A DNA stretch of 64,000 nt from an uncultured Moraxella sp. (GCA_943908425.1 CALTTC010000010.1:1-64000); one strand, 5' to 3'. Shown: positions 7,728 through 17,299, counted from the stretch's first letter. A program made the numbers and translations. Notes: generated by a model not told the origin, from the letters alone.

Positions 7728-10242
7728 ATGTCAGATATGAATCTAAGCTTAGAAGAAATCAACGGCTATAAAGAAGACACCATAAGCATATTAAACAAAC
7801 AAATTGATATGCTTAACGAGCTTGATGAGATATTGGAAAAAGAGCTACAAGCACAGCACAGCACAGCACAGCACAGCAAAAGATGGTATCTTAACGCTGG
7901 CAAAATCGCAAAACTTTAAAGAAACACTCAATAACGAAATCAACAAACTTAAAAACTTTGACGTGGTTTTGGCAGTGGTCGGCACGATGAAAGCAGGCAA
8001 GTCAACCACCATTAACGCCATTGTGGGTCGTGAGATACTGCCCAACCGCAACCGCCCAATGACCGCCTTACCAACGCTTATCTGCCACAATCCCAACAAC
8101 CAAATCCCCAAAATCAGCTTCCAACCCAAAGTACTCAATGAGTTTTTGGATAAGCTCAGACCCAAATTAGACCTAATACCAATATCAGATGCGATGCACG
8201 AAGATATGAAAAATCTGATTGCGTTTATTAAAAACGGTGGTGAGTTTCATACTTACTATGAAGGCGAAGAAAAAATATTTGAATTTTTATACAAACTTAA
8301 CGACTTGGTGCGTCTGTCTAAAGAGATTGGTCTAATCCAAGAAGAGCAAGGCGAAACGGATATTTTGACCTTTCCATTTGACCAATACAAAAACTTTAAC
8401 AACTTGCCAAGAATCGATGTGGCATTTAATCTAAAAAATGACTTTGAGACGCAAGGTCGGTTTATGCTGCTAGACACCGCAGGACCCAACGAAGCAGGAC
8501 AAGATGAGCTCAAAGAGGCACTGGCAGAACAGCTGGAGCGTAGCTCGGCGGTCTTGATTATTCTGGACTACACCCAGCTCAACTCTGACGCTGAAAAAGA
8601 CGTCAAAGACCAAATCGAAAAAATCCCCAGTGTGCAAAAATCCAGACTGTTTGCACTGGTGAATAAATATGACCAAAAAAATTCCAATGCCGATGAAGCC
8701 GATGCCACTCGTAAGCATATTTTTCACAATCTGTTAAAAGACAAAATCGAGCTTGACAACATCTATGCCATATCTGCCCAAGATTCTTATTTGGCAAATC
8801 GTATGAAAACCCACATTGACAATCAAAAGTCCTTGCCTGAATATCAAGAACAAACTTGGGTAGAAGATTTTGCCAAAAAACTGTATGGCAAACGAGCGAA
8901 ACAATCTTATAAAAAGTCCGATATTGAAGAGATTCAAGAAGACATTCAAGACTTGATAGAAGACAGCCGTATGGCAGAACCTATGCAAAATGTCATCGTC
9001 AATATGCAAAAAAATGCCCCCTTTATCGCTATGCAGTCGGCGTTGGCAGGGGCGAGTGAGGTGTTTGACAACCTGCACAATGTGCTGGACATTCGTGGCT
9101 TTTTTGCCAAACAAGAAAAAATATCCGATGAACAGCTCAAAAAACTCAATGACAGCATCAAAGAGCTACAAAAACAAGCCGATGAGCTGGAAGACAAGAA
9201 AAATAACTTAACAGCCAAGCTGGATGAGACCATAAAAAATATTAATAAACAAATTAACCTGCAAGATAAGGTTACGATAATCAAGTTAGAAACTAAAGAT
9301 AAAATTCAAGAGTTATTTGACGAGGAGAGCTCAGCTGCAAAAAAGCAAGAACAAGAGGTTTTGGCAAAAAACAACAGCCTGCTCGGCTTTATAGAAAGGC
9401 TAACAAAGCTAAAAAGCGAAGCAGAAGTGGCAAAAGAAAAAGCAGAACTGGATAGAATTAGGGACCGAGCCAAATCGGATGGATATCGGCTGATTTTCTC
9501 CGATGAAAAGCATTTGCAAGAGTTTCAAGACAAAGCCAGCGAAGCGGTAGAGATATTTATCAACCAATCTGTAATCAAAGCTTTTGATGAAATTTTAGAA
9601 TCCAGTATTGAAGAGGTCAAAAAAGTTACTAAAGACATCAATCAAGAAAGTGCCAATCTATTACAGGACTTAAAGGGCAGTCTGCAGCAAGAAGACATCC
9701 AATTGCGTATCAGCTTTGATGGCTTGGCTAATTTGGACAAACACAGTGCCACGCTTAGTAACCTTAAGTTAAAATTTCATAAAAAAAACCATAAAGAAAC
9801 CCGTAAACAATCAGGATTTTTTGGTAGAGTTAAAAGAGGACTTGGGGGCTTCCTTGGCAAAGACTGGGGGACCTATGAGGTCAACTACACCAATTACATC
9901 ATTATAAAAAGTGAAATCATTGGGCAGTTAATGGACAGTGTTACCGATGACGTTATTGAGCCATTACAACAACAAGTCCACGATAAAATACAAACACTGC
10001 TTGAGACCAGTACCGATTATATTGATGAATTTGGTGAAAAAATTAACGACATCATCAATGAAGTCCAAAAAGGCATTGAAAATGAGCATTACATCGTTCA
10101 GCAATCTCATACAGAGCAAGAAAATTATAAACAAAAAATTCTAAAACTTAAAAATACTCACGAAGAACTGGCACCTGATTGGGATAAAGTCGCTCAGGTA
10201 TTTGATGTGGAGAAAATTGAAAACTTTTCTGCCAAACAATAA
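7728..10242 (+). CDS. Dynamin-like GTPase, frame broken by a pentanucleotide repeat (phase OFF)
   Basis: Translation from the ATG at 7728 (ribosome binding site AGGAG) gives a helical N-terminus, enters the GCACA repeat at 7851 and stops at 7919 after 63 codons. The next frame, open from 7804 to 10242, holds a complete dynamin-type GTPase: P-loop GTMKAGKS, switch threonine in RPMTALPT, G3 DTAG, G4 NKYD. Long coiled-coil segments follow, plus a glycine-rich GFFGRVKRGLGGFLGKDWG stretch that may be the membrane-contacting tip. One extra repeat unit, or two fewer, would join both frames into 839 or 834 residues. The only other start in the GTPase frame is a TTG at 7804 with no ribosome binding site. 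It leads an apparent operon with the genes at 10335 and 11255. Pairing with a coiled-coil partner recalls E. coli RdcA(CrfC)/RdcB; a membrane or anti-phage role is inference. Confidence 0.85.
7851..7878 (+). repeat. GCACA pentanucleotide tract (5.6 copies) in dynamin ORF
   Basis: Five GCACA units at 7851-7875 followed by GCA. Five is not a multiple of three, so every unit gained or lost changes the reading frame. At the present length the upstream start is out of frame with the GTPase; six or three units would be in frame. Confidence 0.95.
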
Positions 10243-10334
10243 ACCAACGTTAGCTAAGTGTTAAACCGTTATAAAAACAATCTATTTTATGGGCTTTTAT
10301 GGACAGCGAATGGATTGTTTTTTAAGGATTGACA

Positions 10335-11237
10335 ATGCAAATAAAACCAAGCGAGATTGAAAAAGTTGATAAATTATTCCCCTATCTTAAAGATAAAATG
10401 GTCATCGACTTTGTCAATGGTCTGGACGTTGCCAAACGCTTAAACCAAAATAATAAAGACGTGGCAAAGCAAGGATTTATCAAACGCAATTTGCACATCA
10501 TCTCTGGCAAACAACAAATGACTCAAAACAATATCAATGACCACCTGATAACTGGATTGCAAGCTTGCCAAGCCTATTTACAAGAAATCTCACAACACAC
10601 GCAGGCTCACGCCCACGCTATCATCACAATAGACAACGCCTTAAAACAAACCCAGCATTATCTCATAGAAGTAGCGGATATGGTGGGAGTACTCAAAGAA
10701 CAAGTGCAGGATATGTACCATTCGTTATCTTCACGCCTTGACCAAATAGAGCTTAACCAAAGAGCCGCTCAACAAATGGAAAGCTTGCTCAGTGCTTGGC
10801 AAGCCGAGCAATTTATTGAGCTGTCGCCAATGGGGCAATGCTTTTTGGTGCTGGATACCTTAAAACGTGGCGATTTTGGGCTGTATATAAACAGTTTAAA
10901 CCGTGCGGACAAAAACCAGCAGTTAGACACGCTAAAAAACAAGGTCGTCATCACCCAAAGATTGCTGTTGAATAAAGGGGCGAATGATGACTTTTTAAAA
11001 CATCAATGGCTCACCCCTTTATCCACAAAAGGCAACAATCAATATTTACAAGATGCCTTGCAATTTCAAGGCGATTGGAGCTGGGATAATCCCAAAAATT
11101 ATTCGATGGCATTTACCGCCACGCAATTGCCCTTTTTGCCAGATGATGAAGCAGAAAAATATGACAGCTTGGTTCTCAATATGATTGACATCAACCGAGT
11201 CAGCGATCGTATGGTAAGAAATATTTTTCAGGCATAG
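10335..11237 (+). CDS. Coiled-coil protein, possible RdcB (YjcZ)-like partner of the dynamin
   Basis: This 300-residue protein lacks a signal peptide or membrane span. Residues about 60-150 are helical and heptad-rich, with many Gln and His (QISQHTQAHAHAIITIDNAL) and VLKEQVQDMYHSLSSRLDQIEL; the C-terminal half looks globular. It follows the dynamin gene by 92 bases and precedes the patatin gene by 17, so the three are probably co-transcribed. In E. coli a dynamin-like GTPase (RdcA/CrfC) is paired with a small partner, RdcB/YjcZ, that acts on diguanylate cyclase DgcE. I assign this relation tentatively from context and general resemblance. AAGG lies seven bases before the ATG at 10335. Confidence 0.6.
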   Translation: MQIKPSEIEKVDKLFPYLKDKMVIDFVNGLDVAKRLNQNNKDVAKQGFIKRNLHIISGKQQMTQNNINDHLITGLQACQAYLQEISQHTQAHAHAIITIDNALKQTQHYLIEVADMVGVLKEQVQDMYHSLSSRLDQIELNQRAAQQMESLLSAWQAEQFIELSPMGQCFLVLDTLKRGDFGLYINSLNRADKNQQLDTLKNKVVITQRLLLNKGANDDFLKHQWLTPLSTKGNNQYLQDALQFQGDWSWDNPKNYSMAFTATQLPFLPDDEAEKYDSLVLNMIDINRVSDRMVRNIFQA

Positions 11238-11254
11238 GCATAAGGATACAAAAA

Positions 11255-12322
11255 ATGACGAATAAAGTTGGCTTGGTGCTGTCTGGTGGTGGGGCAAAAG
11301 GGGCTTATCACGTTGGGGTAATGCAGGCCATTCAAGAGATGGATATGACCATTGATGCCATTGCAGGGGCAAGCATTGGGGCGTTAAATGGGGCAATTTT
11401 ATCTTCCGCCCCCAATCTAAAAACTGGCATTGACCATATGAAAGAGATTTGGCAGTTATTGCCAGAGCAACAGCCCATTAGATTTAAATCCAATAACATC
11501 AAATTTGCATTGCCGTCAATCAATGATAAGCTTGGGTATTTGACACTGTTATTGTCAGCAGGGCTTCGGTTGTCTTATCCTTTTTCGATAATCTTAAACG
11601 CCACCAATTTTATGGAGATTGAGAGCCTAGTTGAAGACAGTGTCTTGCACGATTTGATGCAAAAATACCTTGATTTGGATTGTTTGCAACATTCCATTCC
11701 TTTATATGTATCGGTGTTTGCACAACATCATCAAGGCAAAGCCATTCAAGATTTTTTGATGGGTTTAAAAGATTTATTTAAAACAGAAGTTTTGGGGGTT
11801 AATAATCAGTTATCGGAGTTTCGCCATATCCAATCTTTGCCCAAAGAAGAACAAAAAGAGCTGATTTTGGCATCGGCAGCCTTACCGTTATTATTTAAAG
11901 CCTATCAAGACCAGCAAGGCAAGCGGTTTACCGATGGTGGACAAGGCGGTATGCTAAACGCTCAAGGCAACACGCCGATTGAGCCACTCATTCAAGCGGG
12001 TTGTCAAAATATCATTGTTGTGCATTTAAACGGTGCGTCTTTGTGGCATCGGCATGATTTTGCCAATACCAGCATTATTGAAATTCGCCCAAGCATTGAT
12101 TTGGGTGATGGTCGTGCTATGCTGGATTTTAGCCAGACAACGATTAACCAGTTAATCAAGCTTGGTTATGATGATGCCAAGCAAACATTGACGAAAGTTG
12201 TCAGCAGTTTAAGCAGCCTGTACAATCTAAGAGCCAGCACGGCTCAATTAAATCAAGTGTTTGATGACAATACGTCCAAAAAACTAGACAATGCTATGCA
12301 AAGATTGAGAAACTTAAAATGA
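11255..12322 (+). CDS. Patatin-like phospholipase
   Basis: The 355-residue product is a patatin-family acyl hydrolase. The oxyanion-hole motif SGGGAKGAYHVG is at 10-21, the nucleophile elbow GASIG places the catalytic serine at 40, and the catalytic aspartate is in DGG at about 227. Such enzymes deacylate phospholipids or neutral lipids. I see no signal peptide or membrane span, so it is probably cytoplasmic. Patatin effectors occur in several phage-defence systems (for example CapV in CBASS), and this one follows a dynamin-like GTPase and its coiled-coil partner, but a defence role here is only inference. AAGGA precedes the ATG. Its stop overlaps the next short ORF by four bases (ATGA). Confidence 0.9.
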   Translation: MTNKVGLVLSGGGAKGAYHVGVMQAIQEMDMTIDAIAGASIGALNGAILSSAPNLKTGIDHMKEIWQLLPEQQPIRFKSNNIKFALPSINDKLGYLTLLLSAGLRLSYPFSIILNATNFMEIESLVEDSVLHDLMQKYLDLDCLQHSIPLYVSVFAQHHQGKAIQDFLMGLKDLFKTEVLGVNNQLSEFRHIQSLPKEEQKELILASAALPLLFKAYQDQQGKRFTDGGQGGMLNAQGNTPIEPLIQAGCQNIIVVHLNGASLWHRHDFANTSIIEIRPSIDLGDGRAMLDFSQTTINQLIKLGYDDAKQTLTKVVSSLSSLYNLRASTAQLNQVFDDNTSKKLDNAMQRLRNLK

Positions 12323-12507
12323 CATTATACAATCAATTTATTGAAGGCAAATCCAGTCGCCCTGACAATTTAAATTTACGCTTACATCGTGCTTTAAGCT
12401 GGCTTGCTAAGGCAGAAAAATTAAAAGATGATAATACCCCGCTTGCCAAGCCACTTAGGCACTTGTGGGGAGATATATATGCAATACCAGTGGTAGTATT
12501 ATCATAA
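12319..12507 (+). pseudogene. Truncated ORF, possible HEPN-family remnant
   Basis: This 62-codon ORF starts at the ATGA overlap with the patatin stop, as a fourth operon gene would. Its first 42 residues, including SSRPDNLNLRLHRALSWLAK, resemble the N-terminus of large HEPN-type proteins in which a RLxRALSWLxxAE helix precedes a WxxFNA segment. After residue 42 the sequence becomes PLRHLWGDIYAIPVVVLS and stops, with no match to the expected continuation. I read it as the 5' remnant of a deleted gene. It could instead be a short unrelated protein. Confidence 0.4.
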
Positions 12508-12729
12508 ATACCAAATTGAAGTTCAATTAAGTTTAGCGAGCACCAAATTTATACTCGCCACAGCGTCAAACGGTTTTTGTATCTTTTGACGGTTTGTAAT
12601 GGTTGCTGGCATTGGTGCATTGCAATAGCATTATTAACAAATAACACTCTCTTTAGCCAAGCCCATTTACCCAATACTTTTGGGGCTTACAATTTTTGGG
12701 CTTTGTTTTTTAGACCTTGTTTTTAGGCT

Positions 12730-12759
12730 TTGTTTTTTGGGCTTGATTTATAGTATACT
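12730..12759 (+). promoter_or_regulatory. Candidate prlC promoter
   Basis: TTGTTT (12730-12735), an 18-base spacer and TATACT (12754-12759) precede prlC by about 100 bases. The gap 12508-12857 also holds repeated GGCTTTGTTTTT words around 12695-12745 and no gene. Confidence 0.45.
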
Positions 12760-12857
12760 ACCCAAAATGGTATAACAAAACTTGCCAACAATCCATAAAA
12801 AATCTTTCACAAAACGACATTTACACCAACCACAAAATAACCCTTTAAGGAACAACA

Positions 12858-14966
12858 ATGACCACAACCACCCCAAACAGCCCCTTTGAGGACAAAAGCA
12901 CCCACCCTGAATTGCATTTATTTGACTTTGACAAGGCAACGCCCAAAGCCTTGGGCGATTATTTGACAACCGCCCTAGAAAACGCCCAAGCCAAACTTGT
13001 CGCCCTATCAGACAAGAACGCAAAAGACAAAAATACAGCCATCAACGCCCAACAAGCCCTTGATACCATTCATCATTTTGGCGATATTATCTATGACATA
13101 GAACGGCATTTTAGCGTTTTATCGCACCTAAATAGCGTGGCAAACAGCGATGACACACGCCAAATTTATGAAGCACTACTGCCCAAGCTTAGCACTTTTT
13201 ATAGCAATGTTGGGCAATCGGTTGTGCTTTATGGACTTTACCAAACGGTTTTGGACGATTTTGACAGCCTTGATTTTGCCCATCGCACCGATGAACAACG
13301 CCGTGCCATTACCCTTGCCCTGCAGTCTTTTGAATTGTCAGGCGTGGCATTAGATGACGATAAAAAACAACAATTTGCTGATATTAACCAGCAATTATCG
13401 CAACTGTCGTCCACATTTTCTAATAACGTGTTGGATGCTACCCAAGATTTTGCTTACCCCTTACACCCCGATGAATTGTCAGGGCTAAAGCCCAGCGGAC
13501 TTGCCTTATTAAAACAAGCAGGCGAGCAGTATAAACAAAAAAACAATACCGCCACACCAAGCGATTATGTGGCAACGCTTGATATGCCAAGCTATTTGGC
13601 AATAATGCAGTACAGCGACAATCGTGCTTTAAGAGAAAAACTCTACCGTGCCTACAATGCTCGTGCGTCCGACCAGCACCCAGAATTATTTCACCAGCGT
13701 TTTGACAATGCCCCAATTATTGAACAAATTTTAACATTACGCCAAAAAAAGGCAACATTGCTTGGCTTTAGCCACTATAGCCAAGTGTCATTGGCAAGCA
13801 AAATGGCAAATACAAGCGATGAAGTGCAGACATTTTTGCAGACACTGGCACGCCACGCCACGCCTTTTGCCAAAGAAGAATTGGACGAATTAAAGCGTCT
13901 TGGGGCAACGCTTGGCATCGATGATGTGCAGGCGTGGGACATTGCTTATTTGTCCGAAAAATTACGCCAAAAGCACTACGCCATTGACAGTGAAGCCTTA
14001 CGGGCTTATTTTCCTTTATCCCAAGTGCTACAAGGGCTATTTGACATTACCCACACCTTATTTGACATCACCATCAAACCTGCTACCGCCAGCACTTGGC
14101 ACAGCGATGTGCGTTTTTTTGAAGTGTATGATAACGACACTTTGCTTGGCGGATTTTATTTGGATTTATTCGCTCGCTTGGGCAAAAAAGGCGGTGCGTG
14201 GCTGTCAGGCTATCAATCTCGCCATTATTTTGACAAGCAGTATTTGCCCGTTGGCTTTATTGTTGCCAACTTTAGCCCGCCAAGCGATAAGGAAGCCTGC
14301 CTAAGCCTTGATGAAGTAACCACTTTATTTCATGAATTTGGACACGCCTTGCATCACTTGTTAAGTCAAACCAGCGTGAGCGAAGTGGCAGGCATCAATA
14401 GCGTTGAATGGGACGCTGTGGAATTGCCAAGCCAATTTATGGAAAATTTTATCACCACAACCGAAGGCATCGCCAAAATCAGTCGCCATATTGACAGCAA
14501 CAAGCCGCTGCCACAAGAGACGTTATCGGCAATTTTGCGTGCCAAAAACTTTCAAAGCGGTATGCAAACCTTACGTCAGTTAGAATTTGCCTTGTTTGAC
14601 TTGTCACTCCACAGCACTGCTGTGAACGATTTTAAGGACGTACTTGCCCTAAACGATAGCATAAGACAAGATGTTGCCGTGATAACTCCGCCAGTGAGCA
14701 ATCGCTTTGCCAATAGCTTTAGCCATATTTTTGCAGGGGGCTATGCCAGTGGCTATTATTCTTATAAATGGGCAGAGCTGTTATCGGCGGACGCTTTTGG
14801 TAAATTTGAAGCCACAGGGATTTTTAATCCTGCCACAGGGCAAGCATACCGCCAAGCGATTTTGTCAAGGGCAGGCAGTCGTAGTGCCAAAGACAACTTC
14901 ACCGACTTTATGGGACGAGATGCCGACATCACCGCTTTATTACGCCATTCAGGGTTTGTGGCGTGA
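12858..14966 (+). CDS. prlC: Oligopeptidase A (M3 family metallopeptidase)
   Basis: PrlC (OpdA) is a cytoplasmic zinc endopeptidase that degrades short peptides, including cleaved signal peptides. The 702-residue product has the zinc motif HEFGH at about 492-496 with the downstream glutamate in the conserved GINSVEWDAVELPSQFMENF-type segment. The C-terminal FSHIFAGGYASGYYSYKWAE stretch is typical of the family. Length is close to E. coli OpdA (680). AAGGA lies seven bases before the ATG. It overlaps the zinc-ribbon gene by four bases (GTGA), so the two are translationally coupled. Confidence 0.96.
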   Translation: MTTTTPNSPFEDKSTHPELHLFDFDKATPKALGDYLTTALENAQAKLVALSDKNAKDKNTAINAQQALDTIHHFGDIIYDIERHFSVLSHLNSVANSDDTRQIYEALLPKLSTFYSNVGQSVVLYGLYQTVLDDFDSLDFAHRTDEQRRAITLALQSFELSGVALDDDKKQQFADINQQLSQLSSTFSNNVLDATQDFAYPLHPDELSGLKPSGLALLKQAGEQYKQKNNTATPSDYVATLDMPSYLAIMQYSDNRALREKLYRAYNARASDQHPELFHQRFDNAPIIEQILTLRQKKATLLGFSHYSQVSLASKMANTSDEVQTFLQTLARHATPFAKEELDELKRLGATLGIDDVQAWDIAYLSEKLRQKHYAIDSEALRAYFPLSQVLQGLFDITHTLFDITIKPATASTWHSDVRFFEVYDNDTLLGGFYLDLFARLGKKGGAWLSGYQSRHYFDKQYLPVGFIVANFSPPSDKEACLSLDEVTTLFHEFGHALHHLLSQTSVSEVAGINSVEWDAVELPSQFMENFITTTEGIAKISRHIDSNKPLPQETLSAILRAKNFQSGMQTLRQLEFALFDLSLHSTAVNDFKDVLALNDSIRQDVAVITPPVSNRFANSFSHIFAGGYASGYYSYKWAELLSADAFGKFEATGIFNPATGQAYRQAILSRAGSRSAKDNFTDFMGRDADITALLRHSGFVA

Positions 14967-15208
14967 GATACCAGTCCAATCGCCCCAAACGCCAGTTTTT
15001 GGCAGGGGTCAAATGCCAGTCGTGCGGACAATTAGACACTACCGTGCAAATACAAGTATTTGACCCTGTATTTGATGAATACATTGAATGTATCCATTGT
15101 CAATACAGCGAGCATCGCCCAGACCCAAGCGAGATTAGCCAAGATAGCAGGCAAGCAAATGGGGTGGGCGTGGTAAAATTTTTATCCAAGCCTACGCAAA
15201 AAATGTAA
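14963..15208 (+). CDS. YheV-family putative zinc-ribbon protein
   Basis: An 81-residue protein with two cysteine pairs, CQSCGQ and CIHC, matching the YheV family, whose E. coli member begins with an RKRFIAGAKCPAC-type segment; here it is RQFLAGVKCQSC. The function of the family is unknown. The start is a GTG inside the prlC stop (GTGA overlap), which implies coupling. A small hairpin terminator follows. Confidence 0.8.
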   Translation: MRYQSNRPKRQFLAGVKCQSCGQLDTTVQIQVFDPVFDEYIECIHCQYSEHRPDPSEISQDSRQANGVGVVKFLSKPTQKM

Positions 15209-15211
15209 CCA

Positions 15212-15235
15212 AAACAGCTAAAAAGCTGATTTTTG
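15212..15235 (+). terminator. Terminator after the prlC-yheV pair
   Basis: Stem CAGCT (15215-15219) and AGCTG (15224-15228) with a four-base loop, followed by ATTTTTG. The stem is short, so termination may be partial. Confidence 0.55.
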
Positions 15236-15288
15236 TCATAGATTTTGTTATAGTAAGCGCATATTAATAGTTTTTTAAGGAAAATACA

Positions 15289-16188
15289 ATGAACCAGTCG
15301 CCCAAAGACCCGTTTGAATTAGATGACACCAGTTTTCAGTATGACAGCCAAGATGAGCTGGATGAATGGGCGTTTTTGGACAGCTTAGGCAATGATGCCA
15401 CCACGCCCACCGATGACACCCTTAGTAAGCTTGATAATCTAACCAGTGACGACACCTCGCTTGATGATATTTTGGAACCATTAACCACGCCACAAAGCCC
15501 TATTGATAACCCAGCTGATAGCCCTGCCGAACCAGTGGCTACTAGCACGACCGTACCACCTGTTGCCCCAATCGTGCCACCTGCGCCAACTGCAACGCCA
15601 GTTGTGCCACCTGTAGCAACTCCTACTACCGATAACAATCCACCACCTGCCAGCAAAAAATCCCTATTTGGCAAAAAAACCGCCCCCCAACAAAAACTCA
15701 CCAAAAGCCCAAAAGCCACCGACAAAAAAATGCCCATGCTAATTTTAGGGGCGTTGCTTGGATTAATTGCCTTGGTGGGCGCGTGGTATTTGATGAATGG
15801 CAATTCAGATGCCCCATCAGACGCCCCAGTTGTTACCCCCGCTCCTGAGCCTGCGGTAGTCACCCCTGCCCCTGTCGCTCCTGAGAAACCAGCGCCGACC
15901 GCCACCGAGACTGCAACCGCAACCGATGTTACCACCCCGCCTTTAGAGATTGATACTAAGATGGTAGATGTCAATGCCATTGTGCAAGCTGATATCCCTG
16001 AAGACCCTGCCCTTATTAAAGAGGAGATTGACCGTTTAAGTGATAAGGACGCGCGTCTTAGCGAGCAAACCAAGCTTATCAATGAGCAACTAGGCGTGAT
16101 TGAAGAACTCACTTCCGCCAAACAAGAGCAAATCGCCCTACTAGAGGCACAAATTGCCCAATTAGAAGCCCAAAAGCAAGGACAATAG
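15289..16188 (+). CDS. Single-span membrane protein, Pro/Thr/Ala-rich with C-terminal coiled coil
   Basis: I do not recognise a family. The 299-residue product starts with an acidic region (about 1-75). A Pro/Val/Thr-rich stretch and a lysine-rich cluster before the membrane follow. One transmembrane helix (about 145-168, MLILGALLGLIALVGAWYLM) comes next, then a second Pro/Ala/Thr-rich linker. A coiled coil of about 60 residues rich in Glu, Gln and Leu ends at the C-terminus. With basic residues before the span, the N-terminus is probably cytoplasmic and the coiled coil periplasmic. AAGGA precedes the ATG. Its stop overlaps the next gene's GTG by one base (TAGTG). Confidence 0.8.
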   Translation: MNQSPKDPFELDDTSFQYDSQDELDEWAFLDSLGNDATTPTDDTLSKLDNLTSDDTSLDDILEPLTTPQSPIDNPADSPAEPVATSTTVPPVAPIVPPAPTATPVVPPVATPTTDNNPPPASKKSLFGKKTAPQQKLTKSPKATDKKMPMLILGALLGLIALVGAWYLMNGNSDAPSDAPVVTPAPEPAVVTPAPVAPEKPAPTATETATATDVTTPPLEIDTKMVDVNAIVQADIPEDPALIKEEIDRLSDKDARLSEQTKLINEQLGVIEELTSAKQEQIALLEAQIAQLEAQKQGQ

Positions 16189-16724
16189 TGCACGCAACCA
16201 CCGACAGCATTTTGCACAGTAATGCCCAAGCCTTTATTGTGCCTATGCCCCAAGATGGCATTGTCATCAATCCTGTGCTCACTCGGTTATTACAGAGCTA
16301 TCCACAAGCGTTTGCCCTGTATAAACAGCGTGCCACCAAGGGTGAGTTGGCATTGGGTGAGGTGCTGACCATTAAAGTACAAAAGCAAGCGACAGGGCTT
16401 ATGGCAGGGAGCAAACGCTTGGCGGACGTGCTCATCTTTGTCATTACCCATCATCACCACACCCACGCCATCAAAGTAAGTGCCCTCATCACCGCCTGTC
16501 AAACGCTCAACCCTGAGCTATTTAAACTCATGCGTTATGATAATCTGCGTTATGTGGCGGTGTCTTTGGGGGCTGAGCGAGACACCCAAACAGCAGATAC
16601 GCTTTGGCAAATCGTAAACACCCACCTAACTGTCTCTAGGATACGCGTTGAGGTGCATTTTAATAAGGCGGTGGACTTATCCCAATTTGGCAAAGCTGGC
16701 ACCACAGATGACGCTTGCCAATAA
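16188..16724 (+). CDS. Uncharacterised protein, possible divergent macrodomain
   Basis: The 178-residue soluble product has no clear family assignment. The segment FALYKQRATKGELALGEVLT recalls the A-Y-K-x-C-x-G-E-x-x-x-G region of macrodomains, and the later DVLIFVITHHHHTHAIKVSA and NLRYVAVSLGAER segments would fit their next strands. However, the glycine-rich ADP-ribose-binding loops are not evident, so this is a weak structural guess. It starts with GTG overlapping the upstream stop by one base, implying coupling with the membrane protein before it. Confidence 0.65.
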   Translation: MHATTDSILHSNAQAFIVPMPQDGIVINPVLTRLLQSYPQAFALYKQRATKGELALGEVLTIKVQKQATGLMAGSKRLADVLIFVITHHHHTHAIKVSALITACQTLNPELFKLMRYDNLRYVAVSLGAERDTQTADTLWQIVNTHLTVSRIRVEVHFNKAVDLSQFGKAGTTDDACQ

Positions 16725-16739
16725 ACGGATAGACCTTTT

Positions 16740-17288
16740 TTAGCGGCTGGGCAAACGTGCCATCCACAGCATAGTACAAAGACAAATCACGCTCGTTACT
16801 ATGGCAAGCCACAGCCAATTTGGCTTATCCCAAAACCGCCAAAACAACATCACACAGCTTATCGTCATCATCGTCCACGCCAAATATTTGGCACGCCTTG
16901 GGATCACTCGCCGTTCTTGCCAATTCACAATCAAGCTGCCAAATGTTTTGTGGGTGATAAGCCAATGATGAAACTTAGGCGAGCTTTTCGCAAAACAGCC
17001 TGTCGCTAACAATAAAAAAGGCGTGGTTGGTAGTCCTGGTAATATAACGCCAATCAGTGCCAACAGCGCAAAAAACCCACCTAGTACAAAAAAAGCATAA
17101 CGCACCAAGCGGTTAGTCGCTAATTGTACCTTAGGGGGCATAGCGTGGGCGTTGTCTGACTTATCGTTGTCTAATTTGTCGTTTTCTGACTTGTGGGATG
17201 TTTTGGCTGACACAAAATTAATTTTGCTAGAATAAACGGCTAATATAACCGAAAATCCCCAGCTTTGCAAATAAAGAATAAGTCTCAT
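16740..17288 (-). CDS. YbaN-family inner-membrane protein (DUF454)
   Basis: Residues from about 60 match YbaN: GVILPGLPTTPFLLLATGCFAKSSPKFHHWL corresponds to the family's VLPxLPTTPFxLLAxxCFARSSPRF core. Two or three further membrane helices follow. The 182-residue form has about 50 extra N-terminal residues, including a polar DKLDNDKSDN stretch; an internal ATG (MPPKVQLATN) would give the usual length and may be the real start. Function is unknown. It converges with the gene at 16188 and diverges from the heme oxygenase gene. Confidence 0.85.
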   Translation of the reverse strand: MRLILYLQSWGFSVILAVYSSKINFVSAKTSHKSENDKLDNDKSDNAHAMPPKVQLATNRLVRYAFFVLGGFFALLALIGVILPGLPTTPFLLLATGCFAKSSPKFHHWLITHKTFGSLIVNWQERRVIPRRAKYLAWTMMTISCVMLFWRFWDKPNWLWLAIVTSVICLCTMLWMARLPSR

Positions 17289-17299
17289 TTGTATTTAAA

